This document shows positions 38,194-47,076 of a stretch of 64,000 nucleotides of DNA, piece after piece. The stretch spans positions 551,118 to 615,117 of the forward strand of contig NZ_LNYZ01000013.1 of NCBI RefSeq assembly GCF_001468065.1, in the 5' to 3' direction. The stretch comes from Legionella steigerwaltii (GTDB taxonomy: Bacteria; Pseudomonadota; Gammaproteobacteria; Legionellales; Legionellaceae). The position numbers were made by a program, and so were the translations under genes. A model generated the notes under the pieces. It saw nothing but the letters and a program-made list of their open reading frames with translations. It was not told where the DNA came from and searched no databases. Every line of letters starts with the position of its first letter. Position 1 is the first letter of the stretch.

Positions 38194-41109
38194 ATGAAAT
38201 CATTGACTAAAAATCGAAAATATCTGAGTTTTTTATTTTTCTTACTTTTCTGCTCTTCCTTTGCTATGGCTGCTACTACAAAGACATCAGCTACCTTTAC
38301 TGAATATTTAACTCAAGAAAAAACACATCTAACAACCTCTATTCAGGAAACAAAGCAGCCAATAAAGCTTCAAAGTGAGGCAGAGTTTAACGCCAAAATG
38401 AAGCAAGTGTCAGCAATACTATCGATGAGCCGCGTAAAGATTGAAAGCTTGGAAAATTTTCTGGATCATCAGTATAAAGAACAAAATAATTTAAATCAGC
38501 GTTTAAAACATCTCCAGCAGATGCCCATCGCAAAGGAAAATACAACGATTCCTGAGCGCGTCAAAAAAGTGGAAGATCTACTGAATATCAACAAACAAAC
38601 CACTCAGCTCATAACTGAAAATCTAAAGCTTGCCAAAGAATTTCAATCTTCACTCAATGAAGAGATAAGACATTTGGAGATTTGGCATTCGAATTTTGTT
38701 CTTGAACAAAAGCTAGCACGAATTAAGTCATTGAGAGAGCAACTTAATAAACGTTTAACCGTACTTTATGAAAGCAATACTCCAAAACAACCCGATAAAC
38801 GCTCTAAGTCATTAAAACCACTATCTGCAGCAGATTATGAAGCAATGTTACTGATTAACAATCAAAATATTGCAGCAATTCAAAATCATTTAAATGCTTT
38901 AAATATCCAGAAGACCGTCGTAAGAGCTGATATTATTTATCTTAAAAACCCCGATACCAAGAATTTACAACTGATTACAGATATTTATAAAGATGCATTA
39001 AATCAATATTCTAAGATTGAAAAAACAATACAACAAATAAGCAATTTTCTGAATAATGAAACGAAACTTGTTGGTGCCCCTAATTTAAAAAAATCAATAA
39101 GATCATTACAAGAAACCTTAACTCTGCAACTTAAGGAGACAAACGTACAAAAACAACTTCTTATTAAGAATTTGTCTGACTATCAAGCTCAGCTTAAGAA
39201 GTTAATGTCTGCTCGACAAACTCTAGCCGATTACAATATTAGCAGTTGGCCATTTATCCTTAATAAAATTGCAGCTATTCCTGGTTTATTTTATAAATAC
39301 CTCAAAACTCTGAGTTTAAAAGTTTACGACAGTTATTTATGGTTAAGTCCTTTATCCATGGTGCTCCTATGGGGTGGATTTGTCTTTATTGTGGGTTTTT
39401 TCTTTATGATTAGCCGTATTTTAAGGACGCTACGTAGAGATAAAGAACGCTCTCGTTTAACAGGGTACCTCTACGATGGTATTTTGGTTTTAGTGCAAAG
39501 AAATATACCTTATTTTTGTATCGTCTCTATGCTATGGGCGTTGCTCTTCGTAACACATATTTCATTTTCCAACTACCAGCTGTTATTTAAATTAATCGCA
39601 GTGTGGTTTACTTTTAAGATTATAATCTTGATAGCACGCTTAGTATTATTGGAACGCATTACTGACTCATCAGGTAAGGATGTCAAACTTTATTACCGTT
39701 TAAAATGGCTGTTGCTATTTGGTGGATGGACAACGGCTTTAATGACCCTTAGTCATTCATTACCCTTATCGATACTGCTCCAGGACATATTTAACCGTTT
39801 ATTTATGCTCTTTATTTTAACAGTATCCCTAGTCATATGGAAAAGTAAGGATGTAATTCCTTATCTTCTTCGTCCTTTATTAAAAAGCCAAAAAAGATAC
39901 GTTATACATGCCATTTCTTTATTGGTTATTCTAGTACCTATAACATTATTTACTACTGCTGTAATCGGATTATTAGGATTTATCAATTTAGCATGGAGTA
40001 TGAGTCAATATCAGGCCTATGCTTTGCTTGTTCTTGTAGGATATATACTTGCAAGAGGCTTGTTGTTCGATGCCCTGGAGTTGTTTTCTGAATTAATGAT
40101 TTCCTCATTGCGTAATGGATGGTTATGGATAGAAGTATTTTTAAAACCATTAGATAAAATTTTGCGGATTCTACTACTTGTTGCAAGCATATTAGTGCTG
40201 TTCCAATTGTTTGGTTGGCATTCTGATTCGTTGGTTATGGTGAATTTAGGAAAATTTGCTCAATATACCATTGTGAATATACCTGGCATCCATATTACGG
40301 TTACTAGCACGATAGGATTTTGCATTCTGCTTGCAGTTTTTGTATGGGCTTCTAAATGGACGCGTGAGTTTTGCTATCGTTGGTTGTATAAAAATGCTAA
40401 AGATGCGGGGATAAGGAATAGCCTTTCGGTTTTTAGCCAATATGCAATTGTTCTTTTAGGTGGTTTTGTTTCCCTACATGTGCTCGGATTTGATTTTAGT
40501 GGTATGTCGATGATCATTGGAGGGCTTGCTGTTGGTATGGGCTTTGGTTTACGTGATTTTGCCAGCAACGTTGTCGGTGGTCTGATGCTGCTTGTCGAAA
40601 GACCCGTACGAGAGGGTGACTTAGTGACCGTTGGTGAGCATGAAGGACGTGTTTCCCACATTGGTATTCGGTCTATGAGAGTTTCTTCATGGGACAATAT
40701 GGAAGTGTTAATCCCTAATGCAGAAACATTTAATAAGCCATTTACTAACTGGACACATCAAGATGGCATTGTCAGAACAGTTATTCCTATCAAAGTTAGT
40801 CGCTCTGATGATCCAGCGATGGTCCAACAATTGATACAGGATATTTTGGCTACGACTCCAGAAATTGTCGGGGATCCTCCTGCTCAGGTTTTCCTTAAAA
40901 AAATTGATGAGGCCTTACTCGAATTTGAGGTTCGATATTTCATTAACGTCCAGATACACACTCGTATTGAAGTACAATCTAAAGTATTGTTCGCGATAAT
41001 GACCCAATTTAAAACAGCAAATATTAAACCTCCTATAGAACCAATTTCCATTGAGATTAAAGAGGGACAAGGAGAGCTCAGTGCTAAAAAGCAGACCACC
41101 GAAAACTGA
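38194..41109 (+). CDS. Large MscS-family mechanosensitive channel (MscK-like)
   Basis: A 971-residue inner-membrane protein. The start MKSLTKNRKYLSFLFF begins a good signal peptide ending AMAA; a longer frame reaches back into aspS but adds no signal. A periplasmic coiled region of about 350 residues is followed by roughly ten membrane helices. The C-terminal MscS domain has the pore helix region SMIIGGLAVGMGFGLRDFASN and the beta domain VERPVREGDLVTVGEHEG..VLIPNAETFNKPFTNWT. It releases solutes on hypo-osmotic shock. No ribosome site is obvious before the chosen start. The 3' end overlaps mutH. Confidence 0.88.
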   Translation: MKSLTKNRKYLSFLFFLLFCSSFAMAATTKTSATFTEYLTQEKTHLTTSIQETKQPIKLQSEAEFNAKMKQVSAILSMSRVKIESLENFLDHQYKEQNNLNQRLKHLQQMPIAKENTTIPERVKKVEDLLNINKQTTQLITENLKLAKEFQSSLNEEIRHLEIWHSNFVLEQKLARIKSLREQLNKRLTVLYESNTPKQPDKRSKSLKPLSAADYEAMLLINNQNIAAIQNHLNALNIQKTVVRADIIYLKNPDTKNLQLITDIYKDALNQYSKIEKTIQQISNFLNNETKLVGAPNLKKSIRSLQETLTLQLKETNVQKQLLIKNLSDYQAQLKKLMSARQTLADYNISSWPFILNKIAAIPGLFYKYLKTLSLKVYDSYLWLSPLSMVLLWGGFVFIVGFFFMISRILRTLRRDKERSRLTGYLYDGILVLVQRNIPYFCIVSMLWALLFVTHISFSNYQLLFKLIAVWFTFKIIILIARLVLLERITDSSGKDVKLYYRLKWLLLFGGWTTALMTLSHSLPLSILLQDIFNRLFMLFILTVSLVIWKSKDVIPYLLRPLLKSQKRYVIHAISLLVILVPITLFTTAVIGLLGFINLAWSMSQYQAYALLVLVGYILARGLLFDALELFSELMISSLRNGWLWIEVFLKPLDKILRILLLVASILVLFQLFGWHSDSLVMVNLGKFAQYTIVNIPGIHITVTSTIGFCILLAVFVWASKWTREFCYRWLYKNAKDAGIRNSLSVFSQYAIVLLGGFVSLHVLGFDFSGMSMIIGGLAVGMGFGLRDFASNVVGGLMLLVERPVREGDLVTVGEHEGRVSHIGIRSMRVSSWDNMEVLIPNAETFNKPFTNWTHQDGIVRTVIPIKVSRSDDPAMVQQLIQDILATTPEIVGDPPAQVFLKKIDEALLEFEVRYFINVQIHTRIEVQSKVLFAIMTQFKTANIKPPIEPISIEIKEGQGELSAKKQTTEN

Positions 41110-41752
41110 GGCTGAATTGCTTGAACGCTGTTCTGCTATTGCTGGCCTTAGTTTCGCACAACTCGCTTTAAGTTTGAGTTTATCTATTCCTGATAATCCC
41201 AACCAAAGAAAAGGGTGGGCTGGTCAGGCAATAGAATTAGCATTAGGTGCTGATGCCCAAAATAAATCAGTACCTGACTTTGAGCGTTTAGGGGTTGAAT
41301 TAAAAACTCTCCCATTAAATAATTCCAGGAAACCCACAGAATCGACGTTCATTACATCCATTCCTTTGCTTACAATTCATAAACAAGAATGGAAGACCTC
41401 ACAATGCTATCTTAAATTAAGACGAATTTTGTGGATCCCAATAGAAGGAGATACAGATATTCCTTACCCACAGAGAAGAGTTGGACAAGGGTTTATCTGG
41501 TCACCAGACAGATTACAAGAGCGTATTTTAGAAGAAGACTGGAATTATCTATCCTTGCAAATCGGTACTGGATATCTTGAAAGTCTGGATGCAAAAAATG
41601 GAGAGTATTTGCAAGTAAGACCTAAGGGTGCAAATGGAAAATCTTTATGTTATGGCTATGATATTCAGGGAAACAAAATCAAAACCTTACCGCGTGGATT
41701 CTACCTAAGAAGCAGCTTCACCGCAAAAATCTTATCATCACTAAACGGTTAA
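41081..41752 (+). CDS. mutH: DNA mismatch repair endonuclease MutH
   Basis: A 223-residue protein cutting the unmethylated strand at hemimethylated GATC sites when activated by MutS/MutL. Catalytic D-x(n)-E-x-K is seen in PDFERLGVELKTLP, preceded by GWAGQAIELALGA. The start is taken as GTG at 41081, because AAGGAGAG lies just upstream; the alternative TTG ten codons earlier has none. It overlaps the channel gene by 29 bp. Its presence implies Dam-directed repair. Confidence 0.95.
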   Translation: MLKSRPPKTEAELLERCSAIAGLSFAQLALSLSLSIPDNPNQRKGWAGQAIELALGADAQNKSVPDFERLGVELKTLPLNNSRKPTESTFITSIPLLTIHKQEWKTSQCYLKLRRILWIPIEGDTDIPYPQRRVGQGFIWSPDRLQERILEEDWNYLSLQIGTGYLESLDAKNGEYLQVRPKGANGKSLCYGYDIQGNKIKTLPRGFYLRSSFTAKILSSLNG

Positions 41753-41818
41753 CACCATCCGAAAAACATCGTAGTCTGGGCTGTTAAGCCCAGCTTACGT
41801 CTGTTCATATCACATAGG

Positions 41819-42619
41819 TTACTCAGACTTCGAGTGTCCTAGAGTAAGGACCGAAGGCAACATACCTTTTATTTGCTCCACGGGTTGTTGTACTTTGGCA
41901 ATTAAAAGCTCTCTGAAATGAGGATCTGTCGCGAAGTAACGAATAGCACTTTCTACTCCTTTATATATACCCACATCAAGCTCTCGACGTTCTACACTGG
42001 CTTTTAAATCTTGAAGTCGATTAAGATCCACATCAGATTTAGGTGATGAAAAGAGGGAGTAGGCATAAGAGAAACCGCTCCAAATCGAAGTTTTAGTTTC
42101 TTCTGTTTCTGTTACTTTTTTCCATGCCAACATAAACTCAGTAGAGCAGAGTGGAGCCATTAATTTCACCATACGCTGAATATCTGTGTTTGAAAGGACG
42201 GCAGTATTATCCGTAGAGCCATCATATTCAGGTTGATTTTTTTTCAAGCACCAGTTGTAAAGCACTTTCATCTCATCGAGTTGGTTATGGAAGTCAGCAA
42301 TACTAAAATTTTGGAGAATATAACCAGCAGCTCCACAATAAAGAAACATACTTAGGAAGTACTTAGCAAATTCAGGGATTGGTAAAAGAAATCCGGCAAG
42401 CCAAGAACCACCCCAAGCTGTTAGTCCTGTACTCATTCCCTGGAAAAGATACATTAGATTCGCATTGTACTCGAAGTCATTGATGTATTTTTTTAATGCA
42501 GCTTGTTGTTCCTCATCATTTAAGCTAAATGGTTTGGATGTCAGTGATTTTAACGCTTCCGCTCGATCTTTTTTTGCCTTTTCAACAGCGGTCATTCCAT
42601 CAACAGTAAGTTTGCCCAC
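41819..42619 (-). CDS. Two-transmembrane orphan, possible effector
   Basis: A 266-residue protein with a GTG start fixed by AAGGAGAGAATT upstream. The N-terminal 50 residues are charged and helical. A hydrophobic hairpin lies at about 55-105 (YLFQGMSTGLTAWGGSWLAG, then a second helix), followed by a soluble C-terminal domain of about 150 residues. No family is recognised. It lies divergent to the ankyrin gene, in a patch of Legionella-specific genes. Membrane location is clear; an effector role is only inferred from context. Confidence 0.55.
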   Translation of the reverse strand: MGKLTVDGMTAVEKAKKDRAEALKSLTSKPFSLNDEEQQAALKKYINDFEYNANLMYLFQGMSTGLTAWGGSWLAGFLLPIPEFAKYFLSMFLYCGAAGYILQNFSIADFHNQLDEMKVLYNWCLKKNQPEYDGSTDNTAVLSNTDIQRMVKLMAPLCSTEFMLAWKKVTETEETKTSIWSGFSYAYSLFSSPKSDVDLNRLQDLKASVERRELDVGIYKGVESAIRYFATDPHFRELLIAKVQQPVEQIKGMLPSVLTLGHSKSE

Positions 42620-42926
42620 AATTCTCTCCTTGAAAAAATAACAATAAAAATCCTATTCATCCTACCTGAAAAAACAGGAATTATGCTATCGCTTTTTTCA
42701 CAAAAAGTGTGCTTTAAGCAAAAAAAGTATATAAGTGCTATCGTATTCATACATATAGTGGCTATGTAGCATAATAAGATGTAGCAACTGTCTTGAAAGT
42801 TTTTTCAAGACAGTTGCTACAGCAAATTCAGTCTAGAATAAAAAAACACTAAATACATCCAAGTTGAAGCAAGAATAATTACACAGTATATTGGAAGATT
42901 ACTCATAAAAATTAAGGACGATTATT
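42620..42926. other. Divergent intergenic region with a perfect 19-bp hairpin
   Basis: Arms TGTAGCAACTGTCTTGAAA (42780-42798) and TTTCAAGACAGTTGCTACA (42803-42821) are perfectly complementary around a 4-nt loop. It is unrelated in sequence to the dispersed palindrome. The rest is AT-rich and must hold the two divergent promoters. Confidence 0.8.
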
Positions 42927-45338
42927 ATGAGCATTTCTATAGAATTAATAAAAAAATACTTAATTCAGTACATACTTGAAAATAGATCTGGCGGTGAAGT
43001 TGTTTTATCGATTGGAGAAAGTTTATTACTTGTAATGGATGCGTGTATTCAAGCAAATGTTGATTCAACAATAATCGATCAATTAAATTTGCTTTATATT
43101 GAAGGCATCAAGTCAAAAGAGGATCTTCGCTTTATTAAAGAAATCCAGGAGATTTTGGTATCTAAAAAATATAATGTCAAATCGGATCCTATCACCATTA
43201 ATGAAGACCCCACGCGACGTTATTTTGAAACACAGCTCGCTTATTATCTTCTTCAGAATAACGCAGAAGAGCTCAATCAAAACGAATTAGTTGAGTTTAC
43301 GCAAAATTTAAGAAAACGATTATATTCTTTACCTGCTCCTGATGATACTCATATTAAAAAAGCAGAAAAAATCCTTAAGGGGGAAATGGATACAATACTT
43401 AATAAGTATGAAACTGAATATGCACAAATCATCTCTATGCTTGCCAAGAATAGTTTCTATGGATTATCTAAAAAAGCGTGCAAAAATTTGTTGGAACTTG
43501 CACGCAGTACCAGTCTTTCAACATTAAATACCCAAATCGATCAAACAATGCCAGCAGATATTTACAGTGATAGTGTTTTTACTATGGGCATGGACGGAAG
43601 AGGAAGAATAATAAAAAAAGAGCATGATAAAGTACGAACAACAGCAAAAGGATTAATGAAATCCATTTCACCACTTCCAATGTATTATGATGTGGCTAAT
43701 GCCGTGGATTCTCAATATGACGAGAAGACAAAAGAACAAACAGCATCACCTTTTCAACGTTCTGCAGACCAAGCGACGTTCATGATAGAAAGCCGATGGA
43801 CACAGCTTTTATTTTCACGAATGACTCAATTGTATTCTAATGGTATTTCCAGCACTACACTGGCACAAATTAGAAATATGATTTTAGAAAAACGATTAGG
43901 TCATGTTTATTATAAAGGTCACTTTCAAAAAAATATGACAGTTTTTTCTGCTCTGATGGTATACAACAGTGGCGGACATTCTTTTTTTGAAATTTTTGAA
44001 GTATTCAAATTGCCATTATGTCGTGAATTAATTGGAGGTGAGCCTGGATTAGTAAAAGCATTAGAAGAAGATAAAATGATGTACAAATGGCTGTGCATGG
44101 ATCAAAGCGATGCCTATGAAAAAGCATTGCATGCTACTCGAAATTATTTACATTTTCTTTTATCTAAAAAAATAGTTAACGCTGAATTTAAAAACAAACG
44201 TATGTCCGTTTTAAGCTTACCACCAGAACAAATTACACTGCACTTTTCAGTTGTTTATCAGGAATTACATGAGCTTGAGCAATTGATTCAAGTTCTGGGG
44301 GATGTAGATGCAGCTAATTCAAAAAATTGGACAGCCCTTATGGTCGCTTCCCAACTAGGTAAGACGGACCAAGTCAAACTGCTTCTTACTTCAGGTGCAG
44401 ATATCCGAAAACAAGTAGATGGCCTTTCATCCCTGGAACTTGCTGTCAAAAACAGCCATTTTAAAACAACTGAACTTTTATTGAAGGAAGGAGCCGTAGT
44501 AAAAAGAGCACAAAAAGCTAAAGGAGGGTTGAAAGCAAGAGTTCCAGCTTTATATCTTGCCTGCAGACAGTCTGATATGGATATTTTAACGCTATTATTG
44601 AAGCAAAAGACACTCAATGTCGATGATAAAAAAGAAGCCATACTTTGTGCTTTGAAAATTGAGAATCTTGAGGCAATAAAAGTAATCATAAAACAAATTA
44701 CGCAGGATGAAAGGCATAAATTTTTTACGGAAAAGTATAAATTTAAGTTATTAAAAGAAGCTGTAAAATTAGGTAATACGCAATTAATTAAAGGAATTAT
44801 GGAGCTTGATATTTTCCCCTCTTTCGAACAGCTTGACTGTCAATCTTTATTAAATACAGCTGCAGAGAAGGGATTCTTACCGACTGTAGAATTGCTATTA
44901 CAGCTTTACTTTAACCACACGGTTAAACAAAAAAGTGAGCAAGAGATACTTTTCTCAATAAATCTTGACCCAATACTTATTACGGCTCTAGAGCATAGCC
45001 ATTTTAATTTAGGTATTTTTTTAATTATGCGAGGAGCAAATATTGATTTGGTCTCATCCAAATCGGGTCAGCTTAATTCGTTCGCAGAATATATAAGAAA
45101 AAGTGAATATCACGATTTCTTTTATATCGAAGAAGTGGATTTAGGTATTATTTCTATCAAATTGAAAGAAAAAAAGCTCTTGTCTTACTCAGAGTTGGAT
45201 GATGAATCCTTTAACAGTCCGCCCAAGAGTCTAACTGAATCTTCTATTTCCAGTACACTCGGATTTTTTGGAGATAGTGGAAAAATAAACCCTAAAAATA
45301 GAAAAGAGGACATTGTAAATCCCGGCATAACTATGTGA
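42927..45338 (+). CDS. Ankyrin-repeat protein, effector candidate
   Basis: An 803-residue protein without a signal peptide. Residues 1-450 are a helical domain of unknown function. From about 464 come ankyrin repeats: NWTALMVASQLGKTDQVKLL, LSSLELAVKNSHFKTTELLL, PALYLACRQSDMDILTLLL, then further degenerate repeats to about 720. The C-terminus is Ser/Pro/Asn-rich and disordered, as in many Dot/Icm substrates. Ankyrin proteins are a major Legionella effector class. No F-box or U-box is seen. An AAGGACG site lies upstream. Host target unknown. Confidence 0.75.
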   Translation: MSISIELIKKYLIQYILENRSGGEVVLSIGESLLLVMDACIQANVDSTIIDQLNLLYIEGIKSKEDLRFIKEIQEILVSKKYNVKSDPITINEDPTRRYFETQLAYYLLQNNAEELNQNELVEFTQNLRKRLYSLPAPDDTHIKKAEKILKGEMDTILNKYETEYAQIISMLAKNSFYGLSKKACKNLLELARSTSLSTLNTQIDQTMPADIYSDSVFTMGMDGRGRIIKKEHDKVRTTAKGLMKSISPLPMYYDVANAVDSQYDEKTKEQTASPFQRSADQATFMIESRWTQLLFSRMTQLYSNGISSTTLAQIRNMILEKRLGHVYYKGHFQKNMTVFSALMVYNSGGHSFFEIFEVFKLPLCRELIGGEPGLVKALEEDKMMYKWLCMDQSDAYEKALHATRNYLHFLLSKKIVNAEFKNKRMSVLSLPPEQITLHFSVVYQELHELEQLIQVLGDVDAANSKNWTALMVASQLGKTDQVKLLLTSGADIRKQVDGLSSLELAVKNSHFKTTELLLKEGAVVKRAQKAKGGLKARVPALYLACRQSDMDILTLLLKQKTLNVDDKKEAILCALKIENLEAIKVIIKQITQDERHKFFTEKYKFKLLKEAVKLGNTQLIKGIMELDIFPSFEQLDCQSLLNTAAEKGFLPTVELLLQLYFNHTVKQKSEQEILFSINLDPILITALEHSHFNLGIFLIMRGANIDLVSSKSGQLNSFAEYIRKSEYHDFFYIEEVDLGIISIKLKEKKLLSYSELDDESFNSPPKSLTESSISSTLGFFGDSGKINPKNRKEDIVNPGITM

Positions 45339-45413
45339 ATCTAAAATGACTTATTTGACAAATGAACTAATAATAACTAATCTTAATTGTGCAATGCAAC
45401 ATAAGGAGATACT

Positions 45414-46376
45414 ATGAAGAACCAATTTTTTGAGCAAAAAATGTTTAATAATTTTGATGCTCCCATGCAAAAATTAATGGAACTCAACGTTAAAATGATG
45501 CAGAACTTGTCTTTAATAAAACCAATGGACTTATTCAATATAAAAAGACCAGAAGAATTTTTTGAAAAAAATATGGATCTCTTTATCCAAAATAGCCATA
45601 TGACTCTGAATTACATGAGAGAAACCTTCAAGATTCTTGAGAGTCATTGGGGAAATCTTCCTCATAATCTGGATCAAAGCGCAAAAAAAATGATGGATGA
45701 AACGTCATCTTTTATGGCAAAAAGTATTAAAAAAACTGCTACAACAGCTAAGACTGCAGCTAAAAAAGCATCTACATCAGCAAAAAAAGCAGCATCTACT
45801 GTGAAAAAAGCATCTTTGGCGGCAAAAAAAGCAGCACCTGCTGCTAAGAAAGCATCTTCACCCGTGAAAAAAGCGGCATCTACTGCTAAGAAAGTATCTT
45901 CACCCGTGAAAAAAGCGGCATCTACTGCTAAGAAAGCATCTTCACCTGTGAAAAAATCTGCGGCATCTACTGCTAAGAAAACATCACCTGTGAAAAAATC
46001 TACAGTATCTACTGCTAAGAAAACATCTTCACCCATGAAAAAATCTGCAACACCTGCTGCTAAAAAAGTGTCTGCAACTTCAAAAATGGCAAGTATGAAA
46101 AAAAGTACTAAGGTAGCTGCTCAAACAGCCTCTGCCGTCAAAGGGCAACACGAAGTTAAAAGACCTGAATCCAAACCAACTATAATGCATTCCTCAACAC
46201 CCATGAGTCATAATGCTCCCATGAGTCCCAATGCCGCAAAGCCACATATGACCTCTGAGAGCAATATGCCAAAGGTAGGTGGTATGGCTGAAAAAAGTGG
46301 TGTTAAAGACATTAATATTCAAAATATAGGTAAAGGCAATCCAATGCCAAACCAATTTCCTAAATTTCCTAAATAA
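45414..46376 (+). CDS. Phasin-like protein with histone-H1-like Lys/Ala repeat tail
   Basis: A 320-residue protein. Residues 1-105 resemble phasins, which coat polyhydroxyalkanoate granules (MQKLMELNVKMMQNLSLIKP, then helices with FFEKNMDLF). Residues about 105-230 are a basic array of AAKKAS/SPVKKA units, like histone-H1 C-termini and bacterial nucleoid proteins such as AlgP/Hc1. The last 90 residues are Met/Pro/Ser-rich and disordered. A strong AAGGAG site precedes the ATG. It may link storage granules to DNA. Legionella make PHB, which fits a phasin role; DNA binding is inferred from composition. Confidence 0.7.
   Translation: MKNQFFEQKMFNNFDAPMQKLMELNVKMMQNLSLIKPMDLFNIKRPEEFFEKNMDLFIQNSHMTLNYMRETFKILESHWGNLPHNLDQSAKKMMDETSSFMAKSIKKTATTAKTAAKKASTSAKKAASTVKKASLAAKKAAPAAKKASSPVKKAASTAKKVSSPVKKAASTAKKASSPVKKSAASTAKKTSPVKKSTVSTAKKTSSPMKKSATPAAKKVSATSKMASMKKSTKVAAQTASAVKGQHEVKRPESKPTIMHSSTPMSHNAPMSPNAAKPHMTSESNMPKVGGMAEKSGVKDINIQNIGKGNPMPNQFPKFPK
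45740..46075 (+). repeat. Tandem repeats encoding Ala/Lys/Ser/Pro units
   Basis: Units related to ACTGCTAAGAAAGCATCTTC and ACCCGTGAAAAAAGCGGCAT alternate, giving a period of roughly 57-60 bp. Two consecutive units near 45850-45960 are almost identical in DNA, so copy number is likely to vary between strains. Confidence 0.75.
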
Positions 46377-46391
46377 TAATTAATATCCTTC

Positions 46392-46419
46392 TAAGAGCCC
46401 TGCACTATAAGGGCTCTTA
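46392..46419 (+). terminator. Hairpin terminator after the phasin-like gene
   Basis: Perfect 10-bp stem TAAGAGCCCT/AGGGCTCTTA with an 8-nt loop, 16 bp after the stop codon. No T-tract follows, so it may act as an mRNA 3' end. Confidence 0.55.
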
Positions 46420-46445
46420 AACTGTAAATGTTCACGCAATGGCAT

Positions 46446-46538
46446 TGTAGCCTGGGTGAAGCGAAAGCGTAACCCGGGATCCGGTGTCTACATATAGTTT
46501 TGATCCCGGGTTACGGCTTTGCCTTCACCCAGGCTTCG
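46446..46538. repeat. Dispersed palindrome, full copy E
   Basis: TGTAGCCTGGGTGAAGCGAA..AACCCGGGATCC, a spacer, then GATCCCGGGTTACGGC..CTTCACCCAGGCTTCG. It lies between the convergent phasin-like and GNAT genes. Confidence 0.87.
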
Positions 46539-46587
46539 TGTCTCGCCATGATGAAACAAACATACCCTGTCAATGGTTAGCTTAAAC

Positions 46588-47061
46588 TTATTCTTTATCT
46601 AATATTCCTTGCTGTTGAATTTCATTTTTAAAATATTTGATGAAAAATGTTTTCGTCAGCTTGGGATTTTTATTATTTACCCTGATAAATTCAATTTGGA
46701 AACCACATTTTTTATAAAATTCAGGGGCTTGAAATGCATTGGTTACTAAATTGATATTGTTAAATCCTTTTCCCTCAAATCGATCTTCAAGGTTTTGCAG
46801 CAGCATTTTCCCATAGCCTTTGCCACGATGCTTTTGGTGTACCCACATGTCATCAACGTAAATTTCTGCAAATGCTGTAAAAGCATTGAGAACACCGCAT
46901 GCATTTTGAGCTTCATCTTTTAAAATCAAACAGAATGGTTTGTAATTGACATCAATTCCGTGGCTGGTTTCATAGGCGACAAGATCTTTTCTCATAATTT
47001 CTTCTATATCGGGAGGTAGTGCAGTATGAAATTCTATTAATGTGTCTTGATTCTTTTGCAT
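46588..47061 (-). CDS. GNAT-family N-acetyltransferase
   Basis: A 157-residue single-domain acetyltransferase. IYVDDMWVHQKHRGKGYGKMLL contains the acetyl-CoA loop R-G-K-G-Y-G, given here in short: HRGKGYGKMLL. NINLVTNAFQAPEFYKKCGF is the C-terminal motif. Substrate unknown. It starts 15 bp after the amidase stop on the same strand and may be co-transcribed with it. The length is typical. Confidence 0.88.
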   Translation of the reverse strand: MQKNQDTLIEFHTALPPDIEEIMRKDLVAYETSHGIDVNYKPFCLILKDEAQNACGVLNAFTAFAEIYVDDMWVHQKHRGKGYGKMLLQNLEDRFEGKGFNNINLVTNAFQAPEFYKKCGFQIEFIRVNNKNPKLTKTFFIKYFKNEIQQQGILDKE

Positions 47062-47076
47062 GGCTAATTAATTGTC

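Noticed and set aside
45674..46036. Minus-strand frame with repeated DAFLAVDAAFFTGE units
   Set aside because: It is the antisense reading of the Lys/Ala repeat array of the phasin-like gene; the repetition comes from the plus-strand repeats.
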